A stretch of 64,000 nucleotides of DNA from Rutidosis leptorrhynchoides (GCF_046630445.1 NC_092340.1:24723501-24787500); one strand, 5' to 3'; counted from the stretch's first letter, positions 12,611 through 28,292 are shown. The notes: generated from the sequence alone by a model not told the origin. Translations and numbers: made by a program.

Positions 12611-13727
12611 ATTTATATCTGATTTCCCATCCGGCCCAACAGAGAGTTAAATGGATTCGGCCCAACAGCACAAGAATGATTTCGACCCATCATATAAACA
12701 AGTTTTTCGGCCCATCTACAAAATAGAACACGTATGGTTCATGATAAAGTATTCAAAGGCCCGCTAGCTTGTTTCAACTTAACCCTTAGCTTGTTTCTCC
12801 GTAATACCACCATGGTATTCCATTTAATTAAACCTTTGATAGTTTGTAGGGTCCTTGTTTATGAATTGTAGGCTAAAAAAAATATAGATAGCAGCGACCC
12901 ACTAGTCCCGATATTACTCCACAGTTCACAGCTCAAGATAAAAGAACAGAATATGATGGCCCAATCAAAATAGGATTCGAACGTACAGTAAAAGGGTTTT
13001 GGAAGTTGAGGATTAAATATGTGTGGCATGTGAAAAGTAATCAACTTGGTCCCAATTGTATTACATACATAAATCGATGATGACTATAGCAATTTGTTTC
13101 CTTTTTCAAAAAAAATTCACGTGGGGTTAACAAGGTGGAAAGTGTCGGCCATGATGAAAGGAATATTACTCCAAAAGCAACTTGGAACTATAATTAAATT
13201 TTTCATGGACTGCATATATAAAAATATATGTTAGTTGTGTGTGTTTAGAGTTTTGAACAAGAATTGAGAAGCAGAAAGATGGAGAGTAAAAAAAAATTCA
13301 AAGGTTGGTTGTTTATCGAGCAAAGACAGGAAAACGTAGCAGCAATATTAAGGAATTCGAACACTAGCATGGTTACGTGGTCGGGTTTCATTGTAGGTAT
13401 AGCAACAGTATACATGACCCGATGGACGTTTGTTTTATTGTGATCGAAGGCGGTTCGTTGATATTAAAACATAAACGTGGCTCAACTAGTTTCGGTATCC
13501 AGCGTTTTAAAATCAAACGGTATTAGCTTTTCTAAAGTTATCGCCCAAGTTGAGAAAAGAATAACACATTCTATCATTATCACCCTTTATATATATCTCC
13601 TTTGTATATTACCTTCATTCATTTGAACTAAAACAGAAACACCGGTTTCGATGTGTTGCAGCTGAAACATGAACCAGAGTAGTAGCAGCTGTTTCTAACA
13701 AAAACAGAAATTTGAAGGTGTCGGTTT

Positions 13728-16700
13728 TGAAATGTCCCGTTCTTATTGATTAAAAACGTTCCATATTAATTGATTTCGTTGCGAGGTTTTGACCTCTATA
13801 TGAGACGTTTTTCAAAGACTGCATTCATTTTAAAACAAACCATAACCTTTATTTCATCAATAAAGGTTTAAAAAGCTTTACGTAGATTATCAAATAATGA
13901 TAATCTAAAATATTCTGTTTACACACGACCATTACATAATGGTTTACAATACAAATATGTTACAACAAAATAAGTTTCTTGAATGCAGTTTTTACACAAT
14001 ATCATACACACATGGACTCCAAATCTTGTCCTTATTTTAGTATGCAACAGCGAAAGCTCTTAGTATTCACCTGAGAATAAACATGCTTTAAACGTCAACA
14101 AAAATGTTGGTGAGTTATAGGTTTAACCTATATATATCAAATCGTAACAATAGACCACAAGATTTCATATTTCAATACACATCCCATACATAGAGATAAA
14201 AATCATTCATATGGTGAACACCTGGTAACCGACATTAACAAGATGCATATATAAGAATATCCCCATCATTCCGGGACACCCTTCGGATATGATATAAATT
14301 TCGAAGTACTAAAGCATCCGGTACTTTGGATGGGGTTTGTTAGGCCCAATAGATCTATCTTTAGGTTTCGCCTCAATTAGGGTGTCTGTTCCCTAATTCT
14401 TAGATTACCAGACTTAATAAAAAGGGGCATATTCGATTTCGATAATTCAACCATAGAATGTAGTTTCACGTACTTGTGTCTATTTTGTAAATCATTTATA
14501 AAATCTGCATGTATTCTGATCTCAAAAATATTAGATTTTAAAAGTGGGACTATAACTCACTTTCACAGATTTTTACTTCGTCGGGAAGTAAGACTTGGCC
14601 ACTGGTTGATTCACGAACCTATAACAATGTATACATATATATCAAAGTATGTTTAAAATATATTTATAATACTTTTATTATATTTTGATGTTTTAAGTTT
14701 ATTAAGTCAGCTGTCCTCGTTAGTAACCTACAACTAGTTGTCCACAGTTAGATGTACAGAAATAAATCGATAAATATTATCTTGAATCAATCCACGACCC
14801 AGTGTATACGTATCTCAGTATTGATCACAACTCAAACTATATATATTTTGGAATCAACCTCAACCCTGTATAGCTAACTCCAACATTCACATATAGAGTG
14901 TCTATGGTTGTTCCGAAATATATATAGATGTGTCGACATGATAGGTCGAAATATTGTATACGTGTCTATGGTATCTCAAGATTACATAATATACAATACA
15001 AGTTGATTAAGTTATGGTTGGAATAGATTTGTTACCAATTTTCACGTAGCTAAAATGAGAAAAATTATCCAATCTTGTTTTACCCATAACTTCTTCATTT
15101 TAAATCCGTTTTGAGTGAATCAAATTGCTATGGTTTCATATTGAAGTCTATTTTATGAATCTAAACAGAAAAGTATAGGTTTATAGTCAGAAAATAAGTT
15201 ACAAGTCGTTTTTGTAAAGGTAGTCATTTCAGTCGAAAGAACGACGTCTAGATGACCATTTTAGAAAACATACTTCCACTTTAAGTTTAACCATAATTTT
15301 TGGATATAGTTTCATGTTCATAATAAAAATCATTTTCTCAGAATAACAACTTTTAAATCAAAGTTTATCATAGTTTTTAATTAACTAACCCAAAACAGCC
15401 CGCGGTGTTACTACGACGGCTTAAATCCGGTTTTACGGTGTTTTTCGTGTTTCCAGGTTTTAAATCATTAAGTTAGCATATCATATAGATATAGAACATG
15501 TGTGTAGTTAATTTTAAAAGTCAAGTTAGAAGGATTAACTTTTGTTTGCGAACAAGTTTAGAATTAACTAAACTATGTTCTAGTGATTATGAGTTTAAAA
15601 CTTCGAATAAGATAGTTTTATATATATGAATCGAATGATGTTATGAACATCATTACTACCTCAAGTTTAGTAGGTAAACCTACTGGAAGTGACAAGAAAT
15701 GATCTAGCTTCAAAGGATCTTGGATGGCTTGAAAGTTCTTGAAGTAGGATCATGACACAAAAACAAGTTCAAGTAAGATTTTTACTCGAATTAAGATAGT
15801 TTATAGTTATAGAAATTGAATCAAAGTTTGAATATGAATATTACCTTGAATAAGAAAGATAACCTACTGTATATAACAAAGGTTTCTTGATCTTAGATGA
15901 TTACTTGGAATGGATTAGAAAGCTTGGAAGTAAATTAGTAAACTTGAAGGGATTTTTGAAGTGTTCTTGAAGTGTTCTTCCTATGATGATTATAGCTTGA
16001 TTCTTTAAGTGATTTTTGATGAAGATGATGATTAACTACTGGAAAAATACTTTCATAATAGTGTGTGTGTGTTGAGAGAGAATTAGAAAGAGAATTGGAA
16101 GTGAAATGGAGTGAATGATGAGTGGTAATTGGTGAGTGGTGAGTGGGGTTAAAAGGAGTTCTAGTTAGTTGACTAGCTCATGGTAGAAGTTAAAATTGAT
16201 TAGTCATACATGACATAATCAAGAGTGGAATCCCATGCTAGTTCCTATTGGTATATACTCATAGTAAGTACATTTTGAAGCTGTGTATAATACGGGTAAG
16301 AATACGACTAGAATTCTTGATGAAAGAAAAGAATGGAAAAGTAACTGTAACCATTTTCATTAAGTATGAGTGTTTTGATATATGTCTTGAAGTCTTCCAA
16401 AAGTATTTTAATACATCTAAATACACTACATGTATATCATTTTAACTGAGTCGTTAAGTCATCGTTAGTCGTTACATGTAAGTGTTGTTTTGAAACCTTT
16501 AAGTTAACGATCTCAATTAATGTTGTTAACCCATTGTTTATTATATCTAATGAGATGTTAAATTATTATATTATCATGATATTATGATATATTAATATAT
16601 CTTAATATGATATATATACATTTAAATGTCGTTACAACGATAATCGTTACATATATGTCTCGTTTCGAAATCCTTAAGTTAATAGTCTTGTTTATATGTA

Positions 16701-16974
16701 TATAACTCATTGTTAATATACTTATGGAGATACTTACTTATCATAATCTCATGTTAACCATATGTATATCCATATATATATCGTCATGTCGTTTTTACAA
16801 GTTTTAACGTTTGTGAATCGCCGGTCAACTTGGGTGGTCAATTGTCTATATGAAACATATTTCAATTAATAAAGTCTTAACAAGTTTGATTGCTTAACAT
16901 GTTGGAAACATTTAATCATGTAAATATCAATCTCAATTAATATATATAAACATGGAAAAGTTCGGGTCACTACA
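13728..16974 (-). repeat. Solo LTR S nested in element A
   Basis: A 3247-bp LTR-like block starts TGAAATGTCCCG and ends GGTCACTACA, with flanks GGTTT (13723-13727) and GATTT (16975-16979). The empty site in the sister LTR (around 5868) reads GATTT, so the left copy has one change. There is no PBS, polypurine tract or internal domain, so this is a solo LTR left by LTR-LTR recombination. It belongs to the same superfamily (arms X 14071-14086, Y 14110-14120, X' 14507-14517, Y' 14550-14560). Sequence is diverged from the other copies, and I find no convincing ORF. Confidence 0.87.
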
Positions 16975-18213
16975 GATTTGGTTAGAGTTGATGGTGTTCA
17001 TGTAACACGGCCAACACAGAAATAGATGAAGATCGTATAAGAAAAGTTAATGGGTGTTTGATGGTAGAAATGGAAACAAGAGATGGTGGAACAAACGTTG
17101 ATGTATGGGTGATTTTATGTGGCGGTGGTGCTGTAAAAATATAGTTGTTAAGGTGATTCGTGGTGGTTGTAAACCGAAGAAGAAAGGTGGTCGATCATTT
17201 GAGGTTGTGATGATGATTGAATAATAGAAATAAACACGTGGTGGTGATCGTTCATTTGAAACAGAAAACATGTCACGCAGTAGTTGTTTGCAATCTAAAT
17301 GGGTTTAATTGATGGTGTCCATAGACTTCGTATAACAGCAAGTAGGTCTTGTTGGTGGTAATTGGTTCGTAGGTGTACGTACAAATAGAAACAGAAAGAG
17401 CTCGAATGGTGTTGGAGGCTTCGGTGGTGTTGGTGGTGATGAAGGATGGCGTTTGATGGTGATTTACAGTGGGTGGTTGAGGATGACGGTTAGTAGGTTG
17501 TGGTGGTTATGCACCTTAAAAGAAAGGTGATCGAGTTAGTTACGGTTGTGTTAATGACCGATGATGGTTTAATGGTTGGTGTTTAGAAGGCTGTCGATAC
17601 AAAAGAGAGAACGAGAAAACTAGTGTTAAAAATACTGTGTTTTTCATCTATGTAAGCAGTTGCCTATATAGAACTTTAATAAGAGGAAATAATCATTCAA
17701 TCATTCAATATTAATTACATTAGCATAAAATAAACGTGCACACTCACAGTATTTGAGATAATAATTAGAATAGTTCAGCAATCATAAAGCTCAATTAATT
17801 GGTGTTTTATAAATAAGCAGGATCGACCAAATCCTTCATCAGTACTATAAAGAAAAAAAAAAACAATTTGTGAAAGGAATGGGTTCGTACAATTTGACAT
17901 CGATATGTAACAACCTTGAGATCAAAAACAAAAATGGGTCACAGTAGATTGGGATATAAAGCTGATTCCTATTTCTATATATGCTTTTACATATTTGGTA
18001 TTAATAAATAAATAAATATATTAATAAGAATAATAATATTAATATTCAACATTATAATTATTTATAGAAATCATGTATAATAATATCCCATATATATATA
18101 TATTTATATAATAATATAATAGTAACTTAATTATTCGATTTATTATTTTTCATTTATAATTCCAATTAATTAAATGTACTTTATCTATTCAAAATATTAT
18201 ATATATACTTATG

Positions 18214-18215
<2 letters not shown>

Positions 18216-18288
<73 letters not shown>
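18216..18288. repeat. (TA)n microsatellite in A 5' LTR
   Basis: TA run much longer than the corresponding site of the 3' LTR (around 7142-7158), so it expanded after insertion. Confidence 0.95.
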
Positions 18289-18291
<3 letters not shown>

Positions 18292-18460
18292 TTTACAACA
18301 ATTGTTCGTGAATCGTCGGGAATGGTCAAGGGTTAAATGAATGCATGAACACAAATTTAAAATTCTTGAGATTTAACTTACCAAATTTTGCTTATCGTGT
18401 CGAAATCATTTAAAGATTAAGTTTAGATTTGGTTGAAAATTTCCGGGTCATTACATAAAG

Positions 18461-21872
<3,412 letters not shown>

Positions 21873-22255
21873 GAAATAGACAGACTTCCTTGTGAGATAC
21901 CCGCGAGCTCATTTTCCAAGAGCTGGATGCGTGCTTCATTCTTCATTGAAAATAATTTTTCAAAAGTTTCCCAAGCTGCCTTTGGTGTTTTCTCGTCACG
22001 GATGTGCTCCAATAGATCCTCCTCGATTGTAGTCTTCAGTATAAATAAAGCATTCCCAGCCTTGATGTTTCATTTTCTCAAGGCTTCGGTATTTTCTTTC
22101 GGTGGAGGCGTTGTGTCACTGCCAACAACTATTTCCCATAAATCCTGTACTTGTAGGTAGGATTCTATACAAGTCCTCCAATAACCATAGTTGTGGTTAT
22201 TGAGACTCTTGATTCCACTGCTCGTACTTGCAAGATCTGCCATCAAGACGTCCAA
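21873..22255 (-). pseudogene. Copia-type Gag fragment
   Basis: N-terminal part of a Ty1/copia-type Gag (UBN2/retrotran_gag family) on the minus strand. It opens MDVLMADLASTSSG, then YGYWRTCIESYLQ, typical of the DUF4219-like start, and continues through EHIRDEKTPKAAWETFEKLF to LENELAGISQGSLSIS. A TGA at 22070-22072 sits in frame where relatives usually have Trp. The frame is cut at 21872 by insertion of E0, so the rest of gag-pol is not in the window on this side. The ATG at 22253-22255 is preceded by a leader and PBS. It is dead as read. Confidence 0.88.
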
Positions 22256-22422
22256 CGTCCAATAAGCTTGGTCCCAGACCGATGAGCTTTCACAGTTCCT
22301 AACTGTGCTCCGACAGAATCTCCCTTAGAGCTTCGGTGTTAACAAGTTGATATAAACGTCCAACATTTACTAATGATTACCTCCACTAGAAATGGTCCTG
22401 AACAACCTACTCTGATACCAAT
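22256..22422 (-). other. Copia leader with primer binding site
   Basis: Untranslated leader between the copia Gag ATG and its 5' LTR. The PBS (minus TGGTATCAGA, 22411-22420) is complementary to initiator tRNA-Met and lies two bases from the LTR. Confidence 0.85.
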
Positions 22423-23056
22423 TGTTGGAAGCTTCGACGAGCCCAACACACCCACTATAGAGGACCTAGGTTATACTCACTCACTAGACCAACACTTTGA
22501 CATTGGTTAGCCTTTAATTTTATAAATCCTTAGTGCACAATAATATTTAGGCGACAGTGTCGACCATATATCATTCAGGCGGTATAACCGACCATATATC
22601 ACTTAGGCGGCAGAGTCGACCATATAATAAAAATAACACAAGTGCACTAAGAACTTAAACACAAACTAAGGCTTAACCGGGAAACTTAACAAAGAACACT
22701 TTTATAAATACAAAATACAATTACAATATTACTTACTTACAAGCTTTTCTTCACTACTCACACTCTTCTCACTTCTTAATTCTTCTCTACTTCTCAACTC
22801 ACTCTTTTCACAACTTAATTACAAATGAAATCATCACCCATATTTACTCTACTCCATGGAAACTTCTACACACTAGATTTTTCCATGGATAAATATCTAG
22901 ATATTTTTACCACATAAAAATATCTAGATTTTTACATTTTAACATCTAGATTTTTCCTCATTAATATCTAGATATTTCTTTTACATTTTAATATCTAGAT
23001 ATTTACATACATTACTAATTCCATGTTATCTAAATTTGCATTGCATTTTAACATGT
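22423..23056 (-). repeat. Copia 5' LTR
   Basis: About 630-bp LTR, plus strand starting TGTTGGAAGC. The far end is either TAACA at 23050 or TGTTACA at 23056; no second target-duplication copy is in the window to decide. It carries three tandem units of about 30 bp (22547-22626, each with a GGCG..CGACCATATA core) and an array of ATCTAGAT palindromes (22891-23004) at its U3 end. Inserted in a LINE. Confidence 0.85.
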
Positions 23057-23862
23057 TACACCACAAACAAGAATAGGGAGATGGAAGTTACGGTGATATC
23101 ACAAGGATGGTTTGGGGACATGCCTATTTGTATTTCGCATAACCGTTTATTCCACTTGGAACGTGAGCGTAATGCTTTGGTTGCCAACAGATGTGTGAAT
23201 GGTAGTTTCGTCTGTAATTGGTCTCGTATTGACATAGGGAGTCAAAATACATATGTTGTTCAAGGCTTATGTGAGCAGATGTCGAATATCACGTTGGGTG
23301 TTCATCCAGATTGTTGGAGATGGACTTTAAATGGTGATGGTTGGTTCTATGTTGCGTTTGCCAGAAATTATATTGATCGAAACTTGCTGCCTTCAAGCGA
23401 GTTCATTACGGAGTGGAGAAATTTTTTGTCGGGTAAAGTAAATATCTTCATTTGGAGATTTATTCGTGATAAGGTTCCAAACAAGCTAAATCTTTCGAGG
23501 CAAGGTTTGAAATTTCAGTCGATAAGTTGCGTTATGTGTAACCAGGGAATCGATAGCTCGGAACACCTATTTTTTCATTGCTCTTATGCGCACGATGTTT
23601 GGAGAACTATTTTCATTTGGATTGATCGGCCGATGCATGGGTTCTCGTCATGGCAAGAGGTGCTCAGTTGGATTGATGCGGGTAATGTTGATAATGTTGC
23701 AAGGGATCACCTTCTTGCTATCTTTATAGCGAAGTTGTGGAAACTCCAGAATTGTTCATTGTTTAATGACATTTATGTAAAAAATGTAATATAGTGGACT
23801 CGATTGAGTTTTTCTCGTTTGCTTGGCTTCGTTTTAGAGCCAGAATTAGTTTAAATTGGAAC
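23057..23862 (+). pseudogene. LINE ORF2 C-terminus with zinc-binding RT domain
   Basis: C-terminal fragment of a plant L1-type LINE polyprotein. The frame 23036-23794 encodes GWFGDMPICISHNRLFHLE and then a zf-RVT domain: WRFIRDKVPNKLNLSRQG, CVMCNQGIDSSEHLFFHC, followed by a Trp-rich region. The normal coding then continues in a shifted frame after about 23785 (VDSIEFFSFAWLRFRARISL), so a frameshift ends the open frame early. The last codons lie beyond the hAT insertion, stopping at TAA 28998-29000. The 5' side is cut by the copia LTR, so RT and endonuclease are absent. Confidence 0.85.
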
Positions 23863-24138
23863 CAGTGGCGGAGCCACACACATAATACTAGTGGCACGGG
23901 CCACCAGTCATTTAGTCCGAGTAGTGTAAATTTTTAAGAATTTTGAGTAGTGACACCATAGAAATTTGACTAGTGCCACCATAATTCAAAGTTTCATGGG
24001 AGAGTATTTTGTGAAGAAGATGAATTGAGAAGAAACTGCTAGGTAGAGAATTTAATTTTCTGTCTCTTTCTACACACAACCTTTTAAATTTTGTTTCTCT
24101 TTCTTTTAAAACCCTTTAGAATCCGTTACTATTTATTA

Positions 24139-24399
24139 CTCCCTCCGTCCCAATTTAATAGTCCACAGACAAAAAACACACAGTTTAAGAAAAAGAGACT
24201 GTCACATGTACTTTTTATCTACTTTTTCCCTACTTTCCAGTTTTACCCATTACTTTTTACCTATACTTTTGTCTTACTTAAATAAAGTAAGGGTATAAAA
24301 GTATTTTAACCAATTATTCTTTACTATTTATAAAAGTGGACTATTAATTTGGGACGGACGAAAAAAGAAAGGTGGACTATTGATATGGGACGGAGGGAG
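24139..24399. mobile_element. Stowaway-type MITE
   Basis: A 261-bp element with terminal inverted repeats starting CTCCCTCCGTCCCA on both ends, flanked by TA duplications (24137-24138, 24400-24401). The ends and TA target are diagnostic of Stowaway (Tc1/mariner-derived) MITEs. No coding capacity. Confidence 0.95.
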
Positions 24400-24466
24400 T
24401 ATTAACCTTACTTTATTTCCTTTTTTACCCAAAGGCCCTGCACTAAATTAATAATATAATAATATA

Positions 24467-24500
24467 CTAGCTTAAGGCTCACAAAATTTGCGAGTTTTGA
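24467..24500 (-). other. Possible Helitron 3' end
   Basis: Minus strand ends in CTAG (24467-24470), flanked by T on the minus strand. It is preceded at 7 nt by an imperfect hairpin CTCGCAAA/TTTGTGAG. No separate 5' end is found between here and 27625, so it may pair with the 5' end at 28292. Confidence 0.4.
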
Positions 24501-24914
24501 CAATAAATATTACAAATATAATATATTATGTATGAGCACATAAATGTAATCGACAAAATATGTGTTTAAGATACAAATCTATGCAAATTATGAAGTTGAA
24601 CCAAATAGTAGATATAAATAAAGTATTATAAAAATAAAAATAATGAATATAAGTATAAGTAATGTTCAAAGAATTAATAAAAAATAATAATTAATAGCAT
24701 AATGTTGTTAACACTGAATATAAATTGTTTTCTCACGAGTTTTCCATATATTACTCAATACAATCAATCGTTTGAAGTAGTGAGTAAGTGTTGTCAACAC
24801 TGTTCAGGTTGTTTTTCTGTAACTATACTTCGCATCTCCATTAAACTCTTTTCACGCAGTTGATCGCCCTAATAAGAGACATAACAAAATTTTGCATTTG
24901 ACTATTTCAGCGTA

Positions 24915-25115
24915 ACCGATGATGTTATACAACAACATTATCCAATCCCACAAAAGTGTAGTATGAGAGAGGTAAGATGTAGACAATCATTCCTCTACCC
25001 TCGAGTGAACGGGAAGTCATTTCTCCACCCGCAAGTACTACCCGCCGTTAGAGAATGTCGTCCCTCCCTCTAATCGAGAATATAGAGACTGCTTCCGGTG
25101 GGACCTCCGACTAAT
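24915..25115 (-). mobile_element. TS-like SINE, diverged copy
   Basis: About 60-70% similar by eye to the copy at 25434. It keeps the order (CAA)-rich end, CCAATCCCACAA, GATGTAGACAATC and GGGACCTCCG. No target duplication recognised. Confidence 0.6.
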
Positions 25116-25433
25116 AAGATAAATGAATGAAAAAAAATTGACACATACATGAAACTTGAGAGACGCTAAATGCGTTTCGGGAGAGAGAGCATATATAGCC
25201 GATGTTATTCTAGATGCCCGAAAATTATATATACACTAACAATGATTTGGATCATCGCACCCTTAATAAAATTATGGTTAGAAGTAAAAAGAAGCCATCT
25301 CATTTACATGATCCGCTATCTTGACGATGCATCTCCCAAGACCAAACTACCACTTATAGCAAACAATACTACGACACTTTTATTCCTAACCAAACGTTCA
25401 ACAAACAATCAATAAAAACGAACATCCAAGAGA

Positions 25434-25792
25434 CAACAACAACAACAACAACAACAAAACCCAATACCACATGAGTGGTGTATGGGGGAGATGAGATGTA
25501 GACAATCCTTCCCCTATCCGAGAAATAAAGACAAGTTATTTCTCCACCCAGAGTGAAACACTCTCAAGAGTAGAGAAAGTCATCCCTCTCTTTATTCGAC
25601 GGATAAAGAGATTGCTTCCGAGAGGACCTCCGGCCTTTAAGTAGGAAAAAGTTTTTTTTTTAAAAAAAATAAATTAAAAATACAAAAAATAAATAATAAT
25701 AGACGCCATGAAAATGGTAGAATCAAAATTTCCATGGGTTTTAAATCCTGCCTGGAATTTAATTTAGGATCTAAGAGTCAGTCAAGTCGCCA
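25434..25792 (-). mobile_element. TS-like SINE with long target duplication
   Basis: Minus-sense body contains GGAGGTCCTCTCGGAAGCAA, GATTGTCTACATCTCATC and a TATTGGGTTTT end followed by a (TTG)n tail, the arrangement of TS-type SINEs. Direct repeats of about 24 bp flank it (25409-25433 and 25793-25817), as expected for LINE-mobilised copies. The 5' (right) end contains a poly-T/A stretch and no clear pol III boxes, so the exact head is uncertain. Confidence 0.75.
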
Positions 25793-26196
25793 ATAAAAAA
25801 CGAACATCCAAGAGACTCGGACGATATAGGTCCAACATATACTTAACGAAATGGAAAATGATAAGCAAACACAATTACTGTATAGAAGTTCAATCAAATA
25901 TGAGATAATCAAAAGATCCAACACGCTAGACACCAAAATCACAGCTCCTTCGTGTGCGGTATCAATGCTCCAATTGCCGAAGTCGTACAGCCCGTTGGAG
26001 TTTCAAAATGACCTTCTTCAACTGGAGATCCACTCTTTCTTTTCAAAAAAAAAAAAAAAGAGTTAGGTGTCCATGTACTGGAGCTCGGACCCGAATTAAC
26101 AAAATTTTCAGCTTTCGGGATCTGACAAGAATATGAATATCATTAGTTTGCTTTATATGTTGTGTATAGAAATGTAATTTTATTTAAGATTATGAG

Positions 26197-26199
<3 letters not shown>

Positions 26200-26250
<51 letters not shown>
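26200..26250. repeat. (TA)n microsatellite
   Basis: TA run inside the hAT element. Confidence 0.95.
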
Positions 26251-26251
<1 letters not shown>

Positions 26252-26499
26252 TGTAAGATGATATAATAAATTTGTACCTTCAATGTGATTGGTGTAGTGT
26301 AAACAGCGTATTTATCATCCAGTAACTCACATAGCAGAGATGACATTGATTAGCTAAAAAATTATATGGATCTAATAAATTTGCAAGTTAAAACAAAAAA
26401 GCAACAACAATCAACAACTAACAAATCAAAAAGAACCATAAGTGTCAGGAAAGGTACATCAGCAAGAATAAAAACGACCAAAAATAATAAATTTTAAGC

Positions 26500-27340
26500 A
26501 AATAATGAACATACCATTAGCAACCAACATATGTGTGATCAACCACAGAAACAACAGCATTTGAGTAGCTGTCACCACCAGGCTCGTTCAAAAAACCATC
26601 AAACCTTACTATCTAACTGTCGCTAACTTGGGTTGAAGATGACAAACAATCATCACCAAAACGCAACAGCACCGTAGGCAAATATAGGCTCATCAGACAC
26701 AAACTGAACCTCATGATTACTTGGGCACATAGGTATCTTACAACACAAATAACCATTTCAAAAAACAACATCTAAAAAACCAGCAAAATTGTAATACTAA
26801 GATCAATCACAAGACAAATTAAAAAATAATTTAAAAATTCCTAAAAACAATAACCATCAACCATATGAATATAAAGAAGCCTTACCAGACAGCGGCAAAA
26901 CCATAATTCTTACCCACATCTTCCATCGATTATACAGATTCGGAGCAAACCCTAAATTCAGCCAATATCTTCAATCGATTGCAATGAATCAGTGAAAAGA
27001 AACAGTTGTTCAACCACATAACTGAATCGGATAGATAAAATCTCGATCGATAATTTATTGAGAAAATCAATAGCCTGATAATTCAACATATCAAATTTAG
27101 TACATTAAAGTAATTAGGTTTTTCAAAAGTATAAAAAGTACCTGTAATTAAAATACCACAACGCATCAACCACGATGCACCATCGACAACCACAAGAATC
27201 AATATGCTCGCAATCGATTAAGTAAGCTTGGGTACCGTGAAGTTCTAAACAAAGAATTTAAATAAACATAAAGTCTACAAAACTTTTTGATCGAGAAATC
27301 CGTCAGATTGAATTTTAGTTAGGGTTTTGAGAACAGAGAA
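26500..27340 (-). pseudogene. Possible captured host-gene 5' region
   Basis: Minus sense: a leader with AAAACCCTAA (about 27320), a possible donor CAG/GTACTT (27141), an intron-like AT-rich stretch, a second leader with TTTAGGGTTTGC, then ATG (26924-26926) encoding MEDVGKNYGFAAVW ending at a donor TG/GTAAGG (about 26886). Further on, an open stretch reads MCPSNHEVQFVSDEPIFAYG (about 26730-26660) and another RFDGFLNEPGGDSYSNAVVS (about 26610-26550). The mix of donor-like sites, UTR-like motifs and coding-like pieces is unlike the flanking transposon. I do not recognise the gene, and the exon phases do not join cleanly. Confidence 0.35.
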
Positions 27341-27624
27341 TGACGTTATAGATGTAAAAAAATAGTGAAAACCCCCAATTTGATGTCAAAGACGTGCCTC
27401 AGCAAATGGAATATAGGTATTGAGTTATAAGTATAATATTGTAAACGCATGGTGTAGCAGAAATCAACCCGCAATCGTTGATTGCAACACGATTTTGGAG
27501 CAGATGTTTGAAATCACAATGGAAGCAGTAGTAGAGTTTGCCCTAATTTTTGTGTGTAGACTGAAGTGGCGATAGGTGGTTTTTTTTGCCCGCGTTATGA
27601 TCTAAGGGTAATTAGGGAAAACTA

Positions 27625-28292
27625 CTAGTGGAGCCCTCGCTTCGCGCCGGGGGCTCCGTTTTGAATGCGAGTTAAAAAAAAAGTCTTAATCTATTTTGTA
27701 AAAAAAAAAAAAAAATTCGACATCTAACATTGAAGGGTTGTTCCTTTTGTGAAAGTTGCTTCTTTTAGCATTAATGTTAGTTGATATATTTTGTAAAAAA
27801 GAATGTTTTTCGATATCTTTTGGTAGCATTGAATGGTTTTTTCTTTTAAGAAAGTTGCTTCTTTTATCGTTGGAAACAAAAAAAAAATAGCACAGTAGTG
27901 GCCTATGTGGGTTCTACTGTTTGAGCGCACTGTACAAGTTGGTAAAACGTTGTGGGTGTTATTATTCAGTATTTTTGGTGTTAGTGATGAGATAAATAAT
28001 AATTTAGAATATAAGTATAAAGTGGGAGTTCGATTTGTATTTTAATAGAAGTTAGGGGGTTTGGTTTGTGAAAAGTGAAAAACTAAATAGTATTATTTAT
28101 AAAAAATAAGACAAATTTTGTCTATTAGTTATGTTGGTAATTAGCGAATTATAATAGTTACAAGCTTATAATTAAATCAAAGGGTGTAGAAATAAGGGTA
28201 ATGTTTATCTTTTTCTAGATCCAATGATCTAGATTAGAAGTTGGTATTTTAATATATTTCAATTAGTGTTTTCTTTTAATGTATAGTATAGA
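27625..28292 (-). mobile_element. Non-autonomous Helitron
   Basis: Minus strand starts TCTATACTATAC (ending at 28292) and ends in a GC-rich hairpin (GGAGCCC...GGGCTCC) followed by ACTAG (27625-27628). The flanks are A and T, the standard Helitron target. 668 bp, no Rep/helicase. The 5' end abuts a GATATA tandem tract. Confidence 0.8.

Noticed and set aside
22547-22626. CRISPR-like array
   Set aside because: Three short plant LTR tandem units with no spacers and no cas genes, in a clearly eukaryotic context.
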